From contig NZ_CP082161.1 in the NCBI RefSeq assembly GCF_023101665.1, positions 3,348,001 through 3,412,000 on the forward strand: DNA of 64,000 bases, given 5' to 3'. Of the stretch, positions 50,384 through 59,701 are shown piece after piece (positions within the stretch are counted from its first letter, which is position 1; the number at the start of each line of letters is the position of its first letter). Under the pieces are notes generated by a model. The model did not search any database, was not told the origin of the DNA, and saw only the letters and a program-made list of their open reading frames with translations. This stretch comes from Bradyrhizobium sp. 195. GTDB lineage: Bacteria; Pseudomonadota; Alphaproteobacteria; Rhizobiales; Xanthobacteraceae. A program made the translations under genes and the position numbers.

Positions 50384-51133
50384 ATGCTCACGCTCTCCCT
50401 GATAGGCATCGGCTGCGGCGATCCCGACCAGCTCACGCGCGCCGCGATCCGCGCCATCAATGCGGCCGATCTCGTCCTGATCCCGCGCAAGGGAACTGCG
50501 AAGTCCGACCTCGCCGATCTCCGGCGGACGATCTGCGCGGACGTGCTCACCAGCGACAAGACTGAAATCGCCGAGTTCGATCTCCCCGTGCGCGACGCCG
50601 GTGAAGCGGATTACCGCAAGGGTGTGGACGATTGGCACGATGCAGTCGCCGCGACCTGGTCGCAGACGATCGCAAAACATCTTGCAGGCAAGGGCAAGGT
50701 CGCGCTGCTGATCTGGGGCGATCCCTCGCTGTATGATTCCTCGCTGCGCATTGCGCGTCGGCTCAATCCCTTGCCGAAGATTGAAGTCGTGCCCGGTATC
50801 ACCTCGATCCAGGCGCTGTGCGCGGCGCATGCACTGCCCCTCAATGATATCGGCGAGCCTTTTCTGGTCACGACGGGGCGGCGCTTGCGCGAAGGCGGCT
50901 GGCCGCAGGGCGTCGACACCGTGGTTGTGATGCTCGACGGCGACACGGCGTTCCAGTCGCTAGATTCAGCTGGGATTCAAATTTATTGGGGTGCTTATCT
51001 CGGCATGCCCGACCAGATCATCATGTCCGGCGAGTTGGCCGAGATCGGCCCGCGCATCGTCGCGGCGCGGCAGGAGGCGCGCGCGCGGCACGGCTGGATC
51101 ATGGACAGCTACATCCTCAAGCGCGCGCGTTAA
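50384..51133 (+). CDS. cobF: precorrin-6A synthase (deacetylating)
   Basis: A 249-residue SAM-dependent methyltransferase that methylates C1 and removes the acetyl group, a step found only in the aerobic route. IGIGCGDPDQLTRAAIRAIN at residues 7-26, LVLIPRKG near 30, LIWGDPSLYDSSLRIARRL near 109 and VVPGITSIQALCAAH near 135 are diagnostic. It lies 38 bases after the CbiM-like gene under riboswitch 2, and 10 bases before cobT. It is separated from the main operon that holds the other methyltransferases. Confidence 0.95.
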   Translation: MLTLSLIGIGCGDPDQLTRAAIRAINAADLVLIPRKGTAKSDLADLRRTICADVLTSDKTEIAEFDLPVRDAGEADYRKGVDDWHDAVAATWSQTIAKHLAGKGKVALLIWGDPSLYDSSLRIARRLNPLPKIEVVPGITSIQALCAAHALPLNDIGEPFLVTTGRRLREGGWPQGVDTVVVMLDGDTAFQSLDSAGIQIYWGAYLGMPDQIIMSGELAEIGPRIVAARQEARARHGWIMDSYILKRAR

Positions 51134-51143
51134 GCGAGGCAGC

Positions 51144-52196
51144 ATGCTCCCCGAATGGGTCTACCAAAAGTGCCCCGAGATCTCCGCGATCCATCGCGAG
51201 GCGGCAATCGCGCGGCAGGCGCAGCTGACAAAGCCGACCGGTGCGCTCGGCCGGCTCGAGCAGCTTGCGATCGAGCTTGCCGGCCTGCAGGCGACCGAGC
51301 AACCGCGCGCCGCGCTTGTGCCGATCATCATCTTCGCCGGCGATCACGGCATCGTCGCGCAGGGTGTCTCGGCCTATCCGCAAGAAGTGACCATCGCGAT
51401 GATGGCGAATTTTGCCTCCGGCGGCGCCGCCATCTCGGTGCTGGCGCGCGAGCTTGGCTCCAGCCTGGAGGTCGTCGATGCCGGCACGCTGGCAGATGAG
51501 ACGATGGCGGGCGTCGTCACCGTCAAGCCGCGCAAGGGCACGCGCGATTTCAGCGTCGAGCCTGCGCTCCAACCTGCGGAGCTGGCGTTTGCCTTCGAGG
51601 CCGGCCAGCGCGCGGTTGCGCGTGCGGCGACCAATCAGCCCGATCTGCTGATCTTCGGCGAGATGGGGATCGGCAACACCACGACCTCGGCGGCGATCGC
51701 GGCGAGCCTGCTTGGCGTGAGTGCCGAGGAAATCGCCGGCAGCGGCACCGGGGTCGATGCGGCCGGCCGCGCACACAAGGCGCGCGTGATCGATGCCGCG
51801 ATTGCGCTGCATGGCGTTGCGGGTGCGTCGCCCGAAGAAATTCTGTGCGCCGTCGGCGGGCTCGAGATCGCAGCGATCTCAGGCGCGATCATCGCGGCCG
51901 CGCAGCGCCGCATCCCCGTGCTGATCGACGGCTTCATCGTGTCGGTGGCAGCGCTCGCCGCAGCACGGCTGAACCCGTCGTGCCAGCCGTTCCAGCTAGC
52001 CTCGCATCAATCGGCGGAGCAGGGGCACCGGCTGGTGCTCCGCGCACTGAACGTGCAACCGCTGATCAGCCTCGACCTCAGGCTCGGCGAGGGATCGGGC
52101 GCGGCCATCGCGCTGCCGCTGGTGCGCCTCGCCTGCGCGCTCCACAACGGCATGGCAACATTCGCGCAAGCCAACGTGCCTGACAGACCTAGCTGA
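51144..52196 (+). CDS. cobT: nicotinate-nucleotide--dimethylbenzimidazole phosphoribosyltransferase
   Basis: A 350-residue enzyme (CobU in P. denitrificans naming) that makes alpha-ribazole phosphate from nicotinate mononucleotide and the BluB product. Signatures are LTKPTGALGRLEQLA near residue 28, FAGDHGIVAQGVSAYP near 66, GEMGIGNTTTSAAI near 172 and RLGEGSGAAIALPL near 313, where Glu is the expected catalytic base. The ATG at 51144 follows gcgaggc. An upstream frame into cobF is rejected. The end overlaps the convergent phosphatase gene by 8 bases. Confidence 0.95.
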   Translation: MLPEWVYQKCPEISAIHREAAIARQAQLTKPTGALGRLEQLAIELAGLQATEQPRAALVPIIIFAGDHGIVAQGVSAYPQEVTIAMMANFASGGAAISVLARELGSSLEVVDAGTLADETMAGVVTVKPRKGTRDFSVEPALQPAELAFAFEAGQRAVARAATNQPDLLIFGEMGIGNTTTSAAIAASLLGVSAEEIAGSGTGVDAAGRAHKARVIDAAIALHGVAGASPEEILCAVGGLEIAAISGAIIAAAQRRIPVLIDGFIVSVAALAAARLNPSCQPFQLASHQSAEQGHRLVLRALNVQPLISLDLRLGEGSGAAIALPLVRLACALHNGMATFAQANVPDRPS

Positions 52197-52761
52197 TCCG
52201 CTGGTTGACGGACACGACGCGCCAGCCGGCCGCGAGGCGATCGATCCGAGTCAGCGACAGCGGATCGATCACGAAGCGCAAGGCTGCTTGCGGCGTGAGA
52301 TCTAGCGCGATGCAGAGCGCGGCGCGGATGGTGCCGGAGTGCACGACGAGGGTGGTCGATCCGGCCCCGATCCGCGACAGACCCAGCCGGACGCGCGCGA
52401 CCTGATCCGCAAAACTCTCGCCGGCCGGCGGCCGTCCGCCAGCCGGATCATTCCAGAACTGCGCATAGGCCTCGCCGCCGGTCGCCGCGAGCTCGTCGTG
52501 CCGATGGCCGGTCCAGTCGCCGAAATCCTGCTCGCGGAATTCACCGATCAACTCCGGTTCGAGCCCCAGCGCGCGCGCAGTCTCGACCGTGCGCCGCGAC
52601 GGGCTGGCATAGCTGGCGGCGCTCCCAGGCAGCCGCTGCCGTAGCGCCTCCAGCTGCGCGCGATCGCCGAGATCGGCCGGCGCGTCGGCCGCGTGGATGG
52701 CGCCTGTTACGCCCGCGACGGGTGCGTGTCGTATCAGCCAGAGGAAGGTCTCGCCTTCCAT
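52189..52761 (-). CDS. histidine phosphatase family protein, probable alpha-ribazole phosphatase
   Basis: A 190-residue phosphoglycerate-mutase-like phosphatase. The catalytic motif is present as LIRHAPV near residue 10 (RHG replaced by RHA, as in some relatives). YASPSRRTVETARALG near 51 supplies a second arginine, EFREQDFGDWTGH near 73 the acid, and VVHSGTIRA near 139 the second histidine. The start at 52761 follows cttggagacgagc. Its place beside cobT suggests it removes phosphate from alpha-ribazole phosphate or cobalamin phosphate, the Salmonella CobC role. A general phosphatase cannot be excluded. Confidence 0.8.
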   Translation of the reverse strand: MEGETFLWLIRHAPVAGVTGAIHAADAPADLGDRAQLEALRQRLPGSAASYASPSRRTVETARALGLEPELIGEFREQDFGDWTGHRHDELAATGGEAYAQFWNDPAGGRPPAGESFADQVARVRLGLSRIGAGSTTLVVHSGTIRAALCIALDLTPQAALRFVIDPLSLTRIDRLAAGWRVVSVNQRIS

Positions 52762-52847
52762 GCTCGTCTCCAAGGAAGTTGGTCGTTGTGGCCATAACGC
52801 CGCAACTCGCACATTGACTCTGTCCTGATGGTAATCCTAGATGCTCG

Positions 52848-53022
52848 CGACGGTTTCCCCGAGAGGGGATGAAAAGGGAATGCGGTGCGGGGACGTTGTC
52901 CCCAATGCCGTGGCTGCCCCCGCAACTGTGAGCGGCGAATCTTGCGTCACGAGCCACTGGGTATCTCGGTCCCGGGAAGGCGATGCAAGGTACTGACCCG
53001 CGAGCCAGGAGACCTGCCGTCA
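52848..53022 (+). ncRNA. cobalamin riboswitch 3 (upstream of TonB-dependent receptor)
   Basis: This is the closest to consensus of the three. gatgaaaagggaatgcggtg (52868-52887), tgcccccgcaactgtgagcg (52914-52933), gagccactgg (52951-52960), cccgggaaggc, and the B12 box gagccaggagacctgcc at 53002-53018 appear in the expected order. It is read toward the receptor gene, and the expression platform hairpin is listed separately. Ends are approximate. Confidence 0.95.
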
Positions 53023-53101
53023 GCCGTGGTCACACGCGAAGATGTCGGTCGGGGAGTACAGGCATTCGGCTTCATCGGACGGCTGCAGGGCCAAAAGGTG
53101 A

Positions 53102-53144
53102 GACCTCGTTCGCTGTGACGTGCCACTGACGTCATACCGAGGTC
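53102..53144 (+). promoter_or_regulatory. nested hairpin covering the receptor's ribosome binding site
   Basis: gacctcg (53102-53108) pairs with cgaggtc (53138-53144), enclosing a second stem tgacgt (53116-53121) / acgtca (53129-53134). The right outer arm contains gagg, the only plausible ribosome binding site for the GTG start at 53152. Formation would shut off translation when cobalamin is bound to the riboswitch about 80 bases upstream. Confidence 0.75.
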
Positions 53145-53151
53145 CAAAGCC

Positions 53152-55509
53152 GTGTCTTCCATCCGTATTGTACGACCGCGAAAATTCCTGCTCGCCTCCG
53201 CTGCGCTCACATCCTTTGCCGCTTTTGATCTGCCCGCTGCGCTGGCGCAGCCGGCGCGCGAACCGCTGCCGCCCGTCGAGGTATCGCCGGCCCAGTCGCG
53301 CAAGCAGGCCAAACCGGCGGGCCGGGACGCGCAAAGCCCGCGCCGCGCGGCCGCACGCAGGCCGGCGACTGCATCCGCGGCGCCCAAGCCCGCCATGCCG
53401 GCTGCGACGGTACAAACGCCGCTCAACACCAATGCCGTGGCCGAAAGCGCCTCGCGGCTCGGCCTGACGGTGCGGGAGATACCCGCAACGGTCGAGGTGA
53501 TCTCCGCCGAGACCATGCGCGAGCAGGGCTATCGCACCGTGTCCGAGACGGCGCAGGGCGCGGTCGGCGTCACCTCCGGCGACAACCCGGCCGAGCCCGC
53601 GGCGTTCTCGATGCGCGGCTTTACCAACAGCCAGATCAACATCCTCTACAACGGCATCAAGATCGGTCCGCAGAACATGACCTCGCGGATCACCGACACG
53701 GCCAATCTGGAAGCTGTTGAATTCTTGAAAGGCCCGGCCTCGCTGATCTCGGGCGAGGGCGCCGCCGGCGGTGCGATCAATTTCGTCACCAAGGCGCCGC
53801 ACACCGGGCCTGTGCGCAACGAGGCGGACTTTTCCTGGGACTCCCTGAACTCGTTCCGCGCGCATTACGGCTCGGGCGGCAGCACCAATGTGCAGGGCCT
53901 GGACTACCGCTTCGACATCAGCCGCTCCTCGCTCAACGGCTTTGCCGATGACACCAACACCAAGACGCTGGACGTGTCGGGCCAGCTCAACTACCGCATC
54001 TCCGACAGCCTCAAGACCTGGGGCGCGGTCGAGTATCGCGAAGACCGCTCGAAGGCCTATTGGGGCGCGCCGCTGGTGCCGATTGCCTTCAGCGGCTCGC
54101 ATGCGACGACGGGGATCGTTTCCGGAAACTATATCTCGAACTACAACAAAACAAATCTCGGCGCGGTCACCATCGACGACCGCACCTTCAACACCAACTA
54201 CAACGTCCTCGACAACCGCAACGTCGCACAGGAGGTGTGGCTGCGCGGCGGCTTCGAGCTGAAGCTCGCGCCCGACCTGACCTTGAAGAGCCAAGCCTAT
54301 GGCTATGGGGCGGAACGGAGCTGGTTCAACAATGAGGTCGAGGCGTTCAACTCCGGGACGAACCTTGTCGATCGCGAGCGCTTTTATGTCGCGCACAGCC
54401 AGCGCCTCGTCGGCAACATCACCGATCTGACCTGGGACGCGAACATCGCAGGCTTCGACAACCGCCTGGTCACGACGTTGTCGTCGAGCTATCTCGATTT
54501 CGTCAGGCCGGGCGCGGCAAACTTTCCGTTCGATAACGTCTCGCTCGTCGATCCCAACCGTGGCTTCTACGGCACGCTCACGACCAAGCAGCAGACCGCG
54601 CGCATCGACAACGAGGCGCTGTCGTTCGAGGACCGGCTGAAGCTGACGCGGACGTTTGCGCTGGTCGGCGGCCTGCGCGTCGAGCATATCGGGCTCGATC
54701 GCAACTCGACTGACGCCGCCGGTATCGTGAACGCTGGCTTCCCGTACACGAAGGACTGGGCGCCCGTAACGGGGCGCATCGGCTACACTTGGGAGGCCGT
54801 GCCCGGCCTGACCTTCTTCAGCCAGTACGCCACCGGCGCCGATGTCTCCGCCAACAATATCTTCCTGCTCGGACCCACGCAGCCGCTGGATCTCACCACC
54901 GCGCGCACCTACGAGACCGGCGTCAAGCACCTGTTCTGGGACAACAGGGCGGAGTGGTCGTTCTCGGCCTACGATATCCTGCGCAAGAACGTCTATGCCG
55001 CCGCAGGCGGGCAGGCGCTCAACATCGCCGGGCGGCAGGAATCCAAGGGCGTCGAGCTTGCGGCGGCCATCCGTCCGATCGATCCGCTGCGGCTGTGGGG
55101 CAATATCGCCTATGTCGATGCGCGCTATGACGACTTCAATTTCGTCGGCGGCTCGTTCTCCGGCAACACGCCGCCGAACGTGCCGCGCATCGTCGCCAAT
55201 GCCGGCGCGTCCTGGCGCTTCTTCACGCCCTGGCCGGTCGAGCTGGGCATCACCGGCCGCCATGTCGGCGACCGCTACAACACCGACGCCAACACGGTGA
55301 CGATGAAGGCCTATACCGTGGCAGACGTCTACGCCTTCGTCGACATCCCCAAGGCGGTGTTCAACGCCGTCGACCAGGCCCGCCTGACCTTCCGCGTCCG
55401 CAACATCACCGACAAGCGCTACGCGATCTGGGGCGATCCGTTCTATCCCGACCAGATCCTGCTCGGCGCGCCGCGCACCTATGAGCTCTCGGCCGCGTTC
55501 AAATGGTAG
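53152..55509 (+). CDS. TonB-dependent outer-membrane receptor, probably for cobalamin or other corrinoids
   Basis: A 785-residue receptor. The signal peptide ends near ALAQ33, followed by a TonB-box-like LPPVEVSPA (about 39-47), a Pro/Ala/Arg-rich linker to about 95, a plug domain at 100-230 (REIPATVEVISAETM ... VEFLKGPASLISGEGAAGG) and a 22-strand barrel ending in AFKW with the terminal aromatic. By sequence it resembles siderophore receptors (FhuA/FoxA type) more than BtuB, so annotation by similarity alone would call it an iron receptor. The cobalamin riboswitch directly upstream, with its gene-specific hairpin, argues for corrinoid uptake, or less likely a cobalt complex. The GTG start at 53152 is set by that hairpin. 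Confidence 0.85.
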   Translation: MSSIRIVRPRKFLLASAALTSFAAFDLPAALAQPAREPLPPVEVSPAQSRKQAKPAGRDAQSPRRAAARRPATASAAPKPAMPAATVQTPLNTNAVAESASRLGLTVREIPATVEVISAETMREQGYRTVSETAQGAVGVTSGDNPAEPAAFSMRGFTNSQINILYNGIKIGPQNMTSRITDTANLEAVEFLKGPASLISGEGAAGGAINFVTKAPHTGPVRNEADFSWDSLNSFRAHYGSGGSTNVQGLDYRFDISRSSLNGFADDTNTKTLDVSGQLNYRISDSLKTWGAVEYREDRSKAYWGAPLVPIAFSGSHATTGIVSGNYISNYNKTNLGAVTIDDRTFNTNYNVLDNRNVAQEVWLRGGFELKLAPDLTLKSQAYGYGAERSWFNNEVEAFNSGTNLVDRERFYVAHSQRLVGNITDLTWDANIAGFDNRLVTTLSSSYLDFVRPGAANFPFDNVSLVDPNRGFYGTLTTKQQTARIDNEALSFEDRLKLTRTFALVGGLRVEHIGLDRNSTDAAGIVNAGFPYTKDWAPVTGRIGYTWEAVPGLTFFSQYATGADVSANNIFLLGPTQPLDLTTARTYETGVKHLFWDNRAEWSFSAYDILRKNVYAAAGGQALNIAGRQESKGVELAAAIRPIDPLRLWGNIAYVDARYDDFNFVGGSFSGNTPPNVPRIVANAGASWRFFTPWPVELGITGRHVGDRYNTDANTVTMKAYTVADVYAFVDIPKAVFNAVDQARLTFRVRNITDKRYAIWGDPFYPDQILLGAPRTYELSAAFKW

Positions 55510-55521
55510 GGCACTGAACGC

Positions 55522-56955
55522 ATGATGAGCGCGATCATCCTGCTGCACCGCTGGCTCGGGATCGCGTTCTGCCTGCTGTTCGCGATGTGGTTCGCGACGG
55601 GAATCGTGATGCACTTCGTTCCGTTTCCGTCGCTGACGGAAGCGGAGCGGTTTGCCGGCCTCGCGCCGGTGGAACGCGCGCAGGTTCGCATGGCAGTCCG
55701 CGATGCGGTCGCCGCCAGCGCAATCAAGGATGCCGTGCGCGTTCGGCTGATCCAGCGAAGTGACGGGCCGGTCTATGTCGTCTCCGGCCCGTCGCATCTG
55801 CGCGCGGTCCGCGCTCTCGATGGACAGGACGCCCGGGTGACGTCTTCCGATGTCGCGCTCGCCATCGCGCGGGATCACGCCCGCAGCCGCGGGCTCGACG
55901 CCCCACGCGTAACGATGCTCGCGCAGGCGGATTACGATCAGTGGACGGTGCCAAACGGCTTTGATCGCCACCGGCCACTGTTTCGCGTGGCCCTCGGCGA
56001 TGCCGCCGGGACGGAGGTCTATGTCTCCTCGCTCACTGGCGAGATCGTCCTGGATACGACGCGAAGCGAGCGGGGCTGGAATCTCGTCGGCAGCGTGCTG
56101 CACTGGATCTATCCGACGGTGCTGAGGAGCAATTGGGCGCTGTGGGATGGGGTGGTCTGGACATTGTCGCTGCTGGCATCGATTGCGGCGATGCTTGGCG
56201 CTCTGCTCGGGATCCTGCAGATCAAGGTGCGCGGACGCCGTATGTCCTCACCTTACCGCGGGTGGCACGCATTGCATCACATCCTCGGCCTTGCGGCGAC
56301 AATGTTCGTGCTGACCTGGATATTCAGCGGCTGGCTCTCCATGGATCATGGCCGGCTGTTCTCGCGCGGGCAGCTGACCTCGGCGGAAGCGGGCGTGGTG
56401 TATGCCGCGCCGGATTGGGCGGCTGCCTCGCCGCTCGACCGGCAGCCGATATCGTCGTCGGCCCGGGAGATTGAATGGTTCGCCTTCAACGGCAATGTCT
56501 ATCGACGCGACCGGATCGCTCTCGGCAGCCAGACTCTGGTCAAGGCCGCGGAGACGCCCAATGAGGGATACGCCGGCTTCCTCGGCGCGCGCGACATCCA
56601 GGAATTGGCGACGCGCCTCGCCTCGGGCTGCGCTGCACCGTCCGTTGTTGCCGAGAGCGACGACTATCCCGCTCGATCCGCCGTCCAAGGCGCGCCGGTC
56701 TACCGATCGCGCTGCGGCGACCTCTGGTTCGACATCGACGGCGCCGACGGCAATTTGCTGCAACGGCTGGATGCCTCGCGGCGCGCCTATCGTTGGGTGT
56801 ACGGCGCGCTGCACACACTCGATTTCCCGATCCTCATGGCGCGCCCGCGTCTGCGCGATGCCCTGATCGTCGGACTCTGTGCGCTAGGGTTCGCGTTCTC
56901 CATGACCGGCGTCGTCATCGGCTGGCGGCGCTTGCGGCGCTCCCTGACAGCCTGA
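55522..56955 (+). CDS. PepSY-domain inner-membrane protein, partner of the receptor
   Basis: A 477-residue membrane protein of the PepSY/PepSY_TM type. Membrane segments lie at about 6-28, 205-230, 250-275 and 445-468. Two PepSY-like extracytoplasmic regions occupy 50-190 and 290-430. Histidines next to the membrane (LLHRWLG, HALHHILG, VLHWIYP, ALHTLDF) could bind haem, as in reductases that release iron from siderophores (FoxB-like). Twelve bases separate it from the receptor gene, so it should share the cobalamin riboswitch mRNA. I infer a reductase acting on the imported corrinoid or metal complex; no direct evidence exists. ATG at 55522 or 55525. Confidence 0.8.
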   Translation: MMSAIILLHRWLGIAFCLLFAMWFATGIVMHFVPFPSLTEAERFAGLAPVERAQVRMAVRDAVAASAIKDAVRVRLIQRSDGPVYVVSGPSHLRAVRALDGQDARVTSSDVALAIARDHARSRGLDAPRVTMLAQADYDQWTVPNGFDRHRPLFRVALGDAAGTEVYVSSLTGEIVLDTTRSERGWNLVGSVLHWIYPTVLRSNWALWDGVVWTLSLLASIAAMLGALLGILQIKVRGRRMSSPYRGWHALHHILGLAATMFVLTWIFSGWLSMDHGRLFSRGQLTSAEAGVVYAAPDWAAASPLDRQPISSSAREIEWFAFNGNVYRRDRIALGSQTLVKAAETPNEGYAGFLGARDIQELATRLASGCAAPSVVAESDDYPARSAVQGAPVYRSRCGDLWFDIDGADGNLLQRLDASRRAYRWVYGALHTLDFPILMARPRLRDALIVGLCALGFAFSMTGVVIGWRRLRRSLTA

Positions 56956-57140
56956 CCCCGGGCGATCCAGCCACGGTCACAACGTGCGGCGGGTCTTTGA
57001 GGCTTGGCCGGTTCAAATGGCGGTGAGATCCTGCTGGCGAAGGCCCGGTTAGTGGCATACCATTTGCAAGCCAATGGGCTCTGGTTTCACCTGCCCTTGG
57101 CCAACGATGGCCGGCATCACGGCATTACTGGGAGGACTTC

Positions 57141-58742
57141 ATGGATCGCAGGACCGTATTGAAGGGACTGGCGGGCGCGGGCGGTCTGGCATTGACCGGC
57201 GTCTCGGCCCCGGCCATCGCGCAAGGCGCATCGGCCCGCACCCTGCGCTTCGTGCCGCAGGCTAATCTTGCCAATTTCGATCCGATCTGGGGCACGCAAT
57301 ATGTCGTGCGCAATGCCGCCGCGCTGGTCTGGGATACGCTCTACGGGATCGACGCGCAGTTGCAGCCGCAGCGGCAAATGGTCGAGTCCGAGGAGACCTC
57401 CGACGACGGCAAGATCTGGACGTTCAAGCTGCGCCCGGGCCTCAAATTCCACGACGGCGAGCCGGTGCTGGCCAAGGACGTCGTTGCGAGCCTGGCGCGC
57501 TGGGCCGCGCGCGATCCGATGGGGCTGATGATCATCGCGATCCAGCAGGAATTGACCGCCGTCGACGACCGCACCTTCAAATGGGTCTTGAAGCAGCCCT
57601 TTCCGAAGATGCTCTATGCGCTCGCCAAGAACAACGCGCCGTGCTCCTTCATCATGCCCGAGCGTATCGCCAAGACCGATCCGTTCAAGCAGATCACCGA
57701 ATATGTCGGCTCGGGTCCGATGAAGTTCGCCAAGAGCGAATGGGTCCCCGGCGCCAAGTCGGTGTTCGAGAAGTTCACCGATTACGTGCCGCGGCAGGAG
57801 AAGGCGTCGTGGCTGGCCGGCGGCAAGCAGATCATGGTCGATCGTGTCGAATGGATCGTGATGCCGGACCCCGCCACTGCCGCTGCCGCGTTGCAGAACG
57901 GCGAGGTCGATTGGTGGGAGAACCCGATCGCCGATCTCGTGCCCGTGCTGAAGAAGAACAGGAACATCAGCGTCGATATCGGCGATCCCCTCGGCAATAT
58001 CGGCTCGTTCCGCATGAACCATCTGTTCGCGCCGTTCAACGACGTGCGGGCGCGGCGCGCGGTGCTGATGGCGCTCAGCCAGGAAGACTATATGCGCGCG
58101 ATCGTCGGCGACGACAACGCATTGTGGAAGTCATTGCCCGGCTTCTTCACCCCGGACACACCTGTCTACAACGAGATGGGCGGCGAGATCCTGAAGGGCA
58201 AGCGCGACTTCGATGCCGCCAAGAAGCTGCTGGCGGAGAGCGGCTATTCCGGCCAGCCCGTGACGTGCCTGGTCGCGCAGGATCAGCCGATCACGAAGGC
58301 GCAAGGCGACGTCACCGCGGACCTCCTGAAGAGGCTCGGCATGAATGTCGACTTCGTCGCCACCGATTGGGGCACGGTCGGCTCCCGGCGCGCCGCAAAG
58401 ACGCCGCCGGGCCAGGGCGGCTGGAACATGTTCCACAGCTGGCATGCCGGCGCCGATTGCATCACGCCCGCCGCCTACACGGCCATCCGCGCCAATGGCG
58501 AGAAGGCCTGGTTCGGTTGGCCCAACAGCCCGAACACCGAGAAGGAGATCACATCCTGGTTCGACGCCAAGAATCTCGAGGAAGAGAAGGCGGCGATCGG
58601 GCGGGTCAACAAGGCGGCGATCGAGGATGTCGTCTACGCGCCGACCGGTTTCTTCCTGACCTACACGGCATGGCGCAAGAACGTTTCGGGCATCACCAAG
58701 GGTCCGCTGCCGTTCTTCTGGGGCGTGTCGAAGTCTGCATGA
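57141..58742 (+). CDS. ABC transporter substrate-binding protein, dipeptide/oligopeptide type (SBP_bac_5)
   Basis: A 533-residue periplasmic binding protein. A twin-arginine-like signal (MDRRTVLKGLAGAGGLALTG...AIAQ) is cleaved near residue 28. WTFKLRPGLKFHDGEPVLAKDV near residue 95 is the SBP family 5 signature. The ligand may be a peptide, opine or other small compound; the sequence does not decide. The ATG follows gggaggactt. It heads a five-gene operon with two permeases and two ATPases, a complete importer. The 185-base gap before it shows no riboswitch, so it appears independent of the cobalamin genes. Confidence 0.93.
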   Translation: MDRRTVLKGLAGAGGLALTGVSAPAIAQGASARTLRFVPQANLANFDPIWGTQYVVRNAAALVWDTLYGIDAQLQPQRQMVESEETSDDGKIWTFKLRPGLKFHDGEPVLAKDVVASLARWAARDPMGLMIIAIQQELTAVDDRTFKWVLKQPFPKMLYALAKNNAPCSFIMPERIAKTDPFKQITEYVGSGPMKFAKSEWVPGAKSVFEKFTDYVPRQEKASWLAGGKQIMVDRVEWIVMPDPATAAAALQNGEVDWWENPIADLVPVLKKNRNISVDIGDPLGNIGSFRMNHLFAPFNDVRARRAVLMALSQEDYMRAIVGDDNALWKSLPGFFTPDTPVYNEMGGEILKGKRDFDAAKKLLAESGYSGQPVTCLVAQDQPITKAQGDVTADLLKRLGMNVDFVATDWGTVGSRRAAKTPPGQGGWNMFHSWHAGADCITPAAYTAIRANGEKAWFGWPNSPNTEKEITSWFDAKNLEEEKAAIGRVNKAAIEDVVYAPTGFFLTYTAWRKNVSGITKGPLPFFWGVSKSA

Positions 58743-58759
58743 TCGCGCGCTGAGGCCAG

Positions 58760-59701
58760 ATGCTCTCTTATATCCTCCGTCGCATCGTCGCGACCTTGCC
58801 GGTGATGGCGATCGTCGCGCTGTTCGTGTTCAGCCTGCTCTACATCGCGCCGGGTGATCCCGCCGTGGTGATCGCGGGCGACCAGGCAAGCCCGGAGGAT
58901 GTGGAGCGCATCCGCCAGAGCCTCGGCCTCGACCGGCCCTTCCTGATCCAGTTCGGCAGCTGGGTCTGGCGCATCCTGCACGGCGACCTCGGCACCTCGA
59001 TCTTCACCAACCTGCCGGTGTCGGCGATGATCGGACAGCGGCTTGGACCGACGCTGTCGCTGATGATCGTCACGTTGCTGCTGACGATCGTGGTGGCGGT
59101 GCCGCTCGGCGTGGTGGCGGCGTGGAAGGCCGGCAGCCTGATCGACCGGATCATCATGGGCTTTGCCGTGTTCGGTTTCTCGCTGCCCGTCTTCGTGGTC
59201 GGCTACATGCTCGCCTACATCTTCGCGCTCGAACTGGAATGGTTGCCGGTGCAGGGCTATACGCCGCTCACGCAAGGCTTCTGGCCGTGGCTGGAGAATT
59301 TGATCCTGCCGTCAATCGCGCTCGGTTGCGTCTATATCGCGCTGGTCGCGCGCATCACCCGCGCCGCCATGCTCGAGGTCTTGCAGCAGGACTATATCCG
59401 CACCGCGCGGGCAAAGGGTTTGGGGCAGGGCGGCATCCTGTTCATTCACGCGCTGAAGAACGCGGCGGTGCCGATCGTGACTGTGATCGGGATCGGCATC
59501 GCGCTCCTGATCGGCGGCGCCGTGGTCACCGAAAGCGTGTTCGCGATCCCCGGTCTGGGCCGGCTCACGATCGATGCGATCCTGCGCCGCGACTACCCCG
59601 TCATCCTGGGCATCGTGCTGCTGTTCAGCTTCGTCTACGTCCTCGTCAATCTGATGATCGACGTCATTTATACGCTCGTTGACCCGAGGATCCGCTATTG
59701 A
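58760..59701 (+). CDS. ABC transporter permease, DppB/OppB type
   Basis: A 313-residue inner-membrane permease with six membrane segments. The N-terminal MLSYILRRIVATLPVMAIVALFVF and the following GDPAVVIAGDQAS region are typical of the first permease of peptide-type importers. The EAA loop that contacts the ATPase is visible as RTARAKGLGQGGILFIHALKN near residue 215. It lies 17 bases after the binding-protein gene and overlaps the second permease gene by four bases. Confidence 0.94.
   Translation: MLSYILRRIVATLPVMAIVALFVFSLLYIAPGDPAVVIAGDQASPEDVERIRQSLGLDRPFLIQFGSWVWRILHGDLGTSIFTNLPVSAMIGQRLGPTLSLMIVTLLLTIVVAVPLGVVAAWKAGSLIDRIIMGFAVFGFSLPVFVVGYMLAYIFALELEWLPVQGYTPLTQGFWPWLENLILPSIALGCVYIALVARITRAAMLEVLQQDYIRTARAKGLGQGGILFIHALKNAAVPIVTVIGIGIALLIGGAVVTESVFAIPGLGRLTIDAILRRDYPVILGIVLLFSFVYVLVNLMIDVIYTLVDPRIRY

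Noticed and set aside
53020..56103. 1027-codon minus-strand frame opposite the TonB-dependent receptor
   Set aside because: It also runs through the riboswitch leader. The plus-strand receptor and PepSY protein are clearly real.
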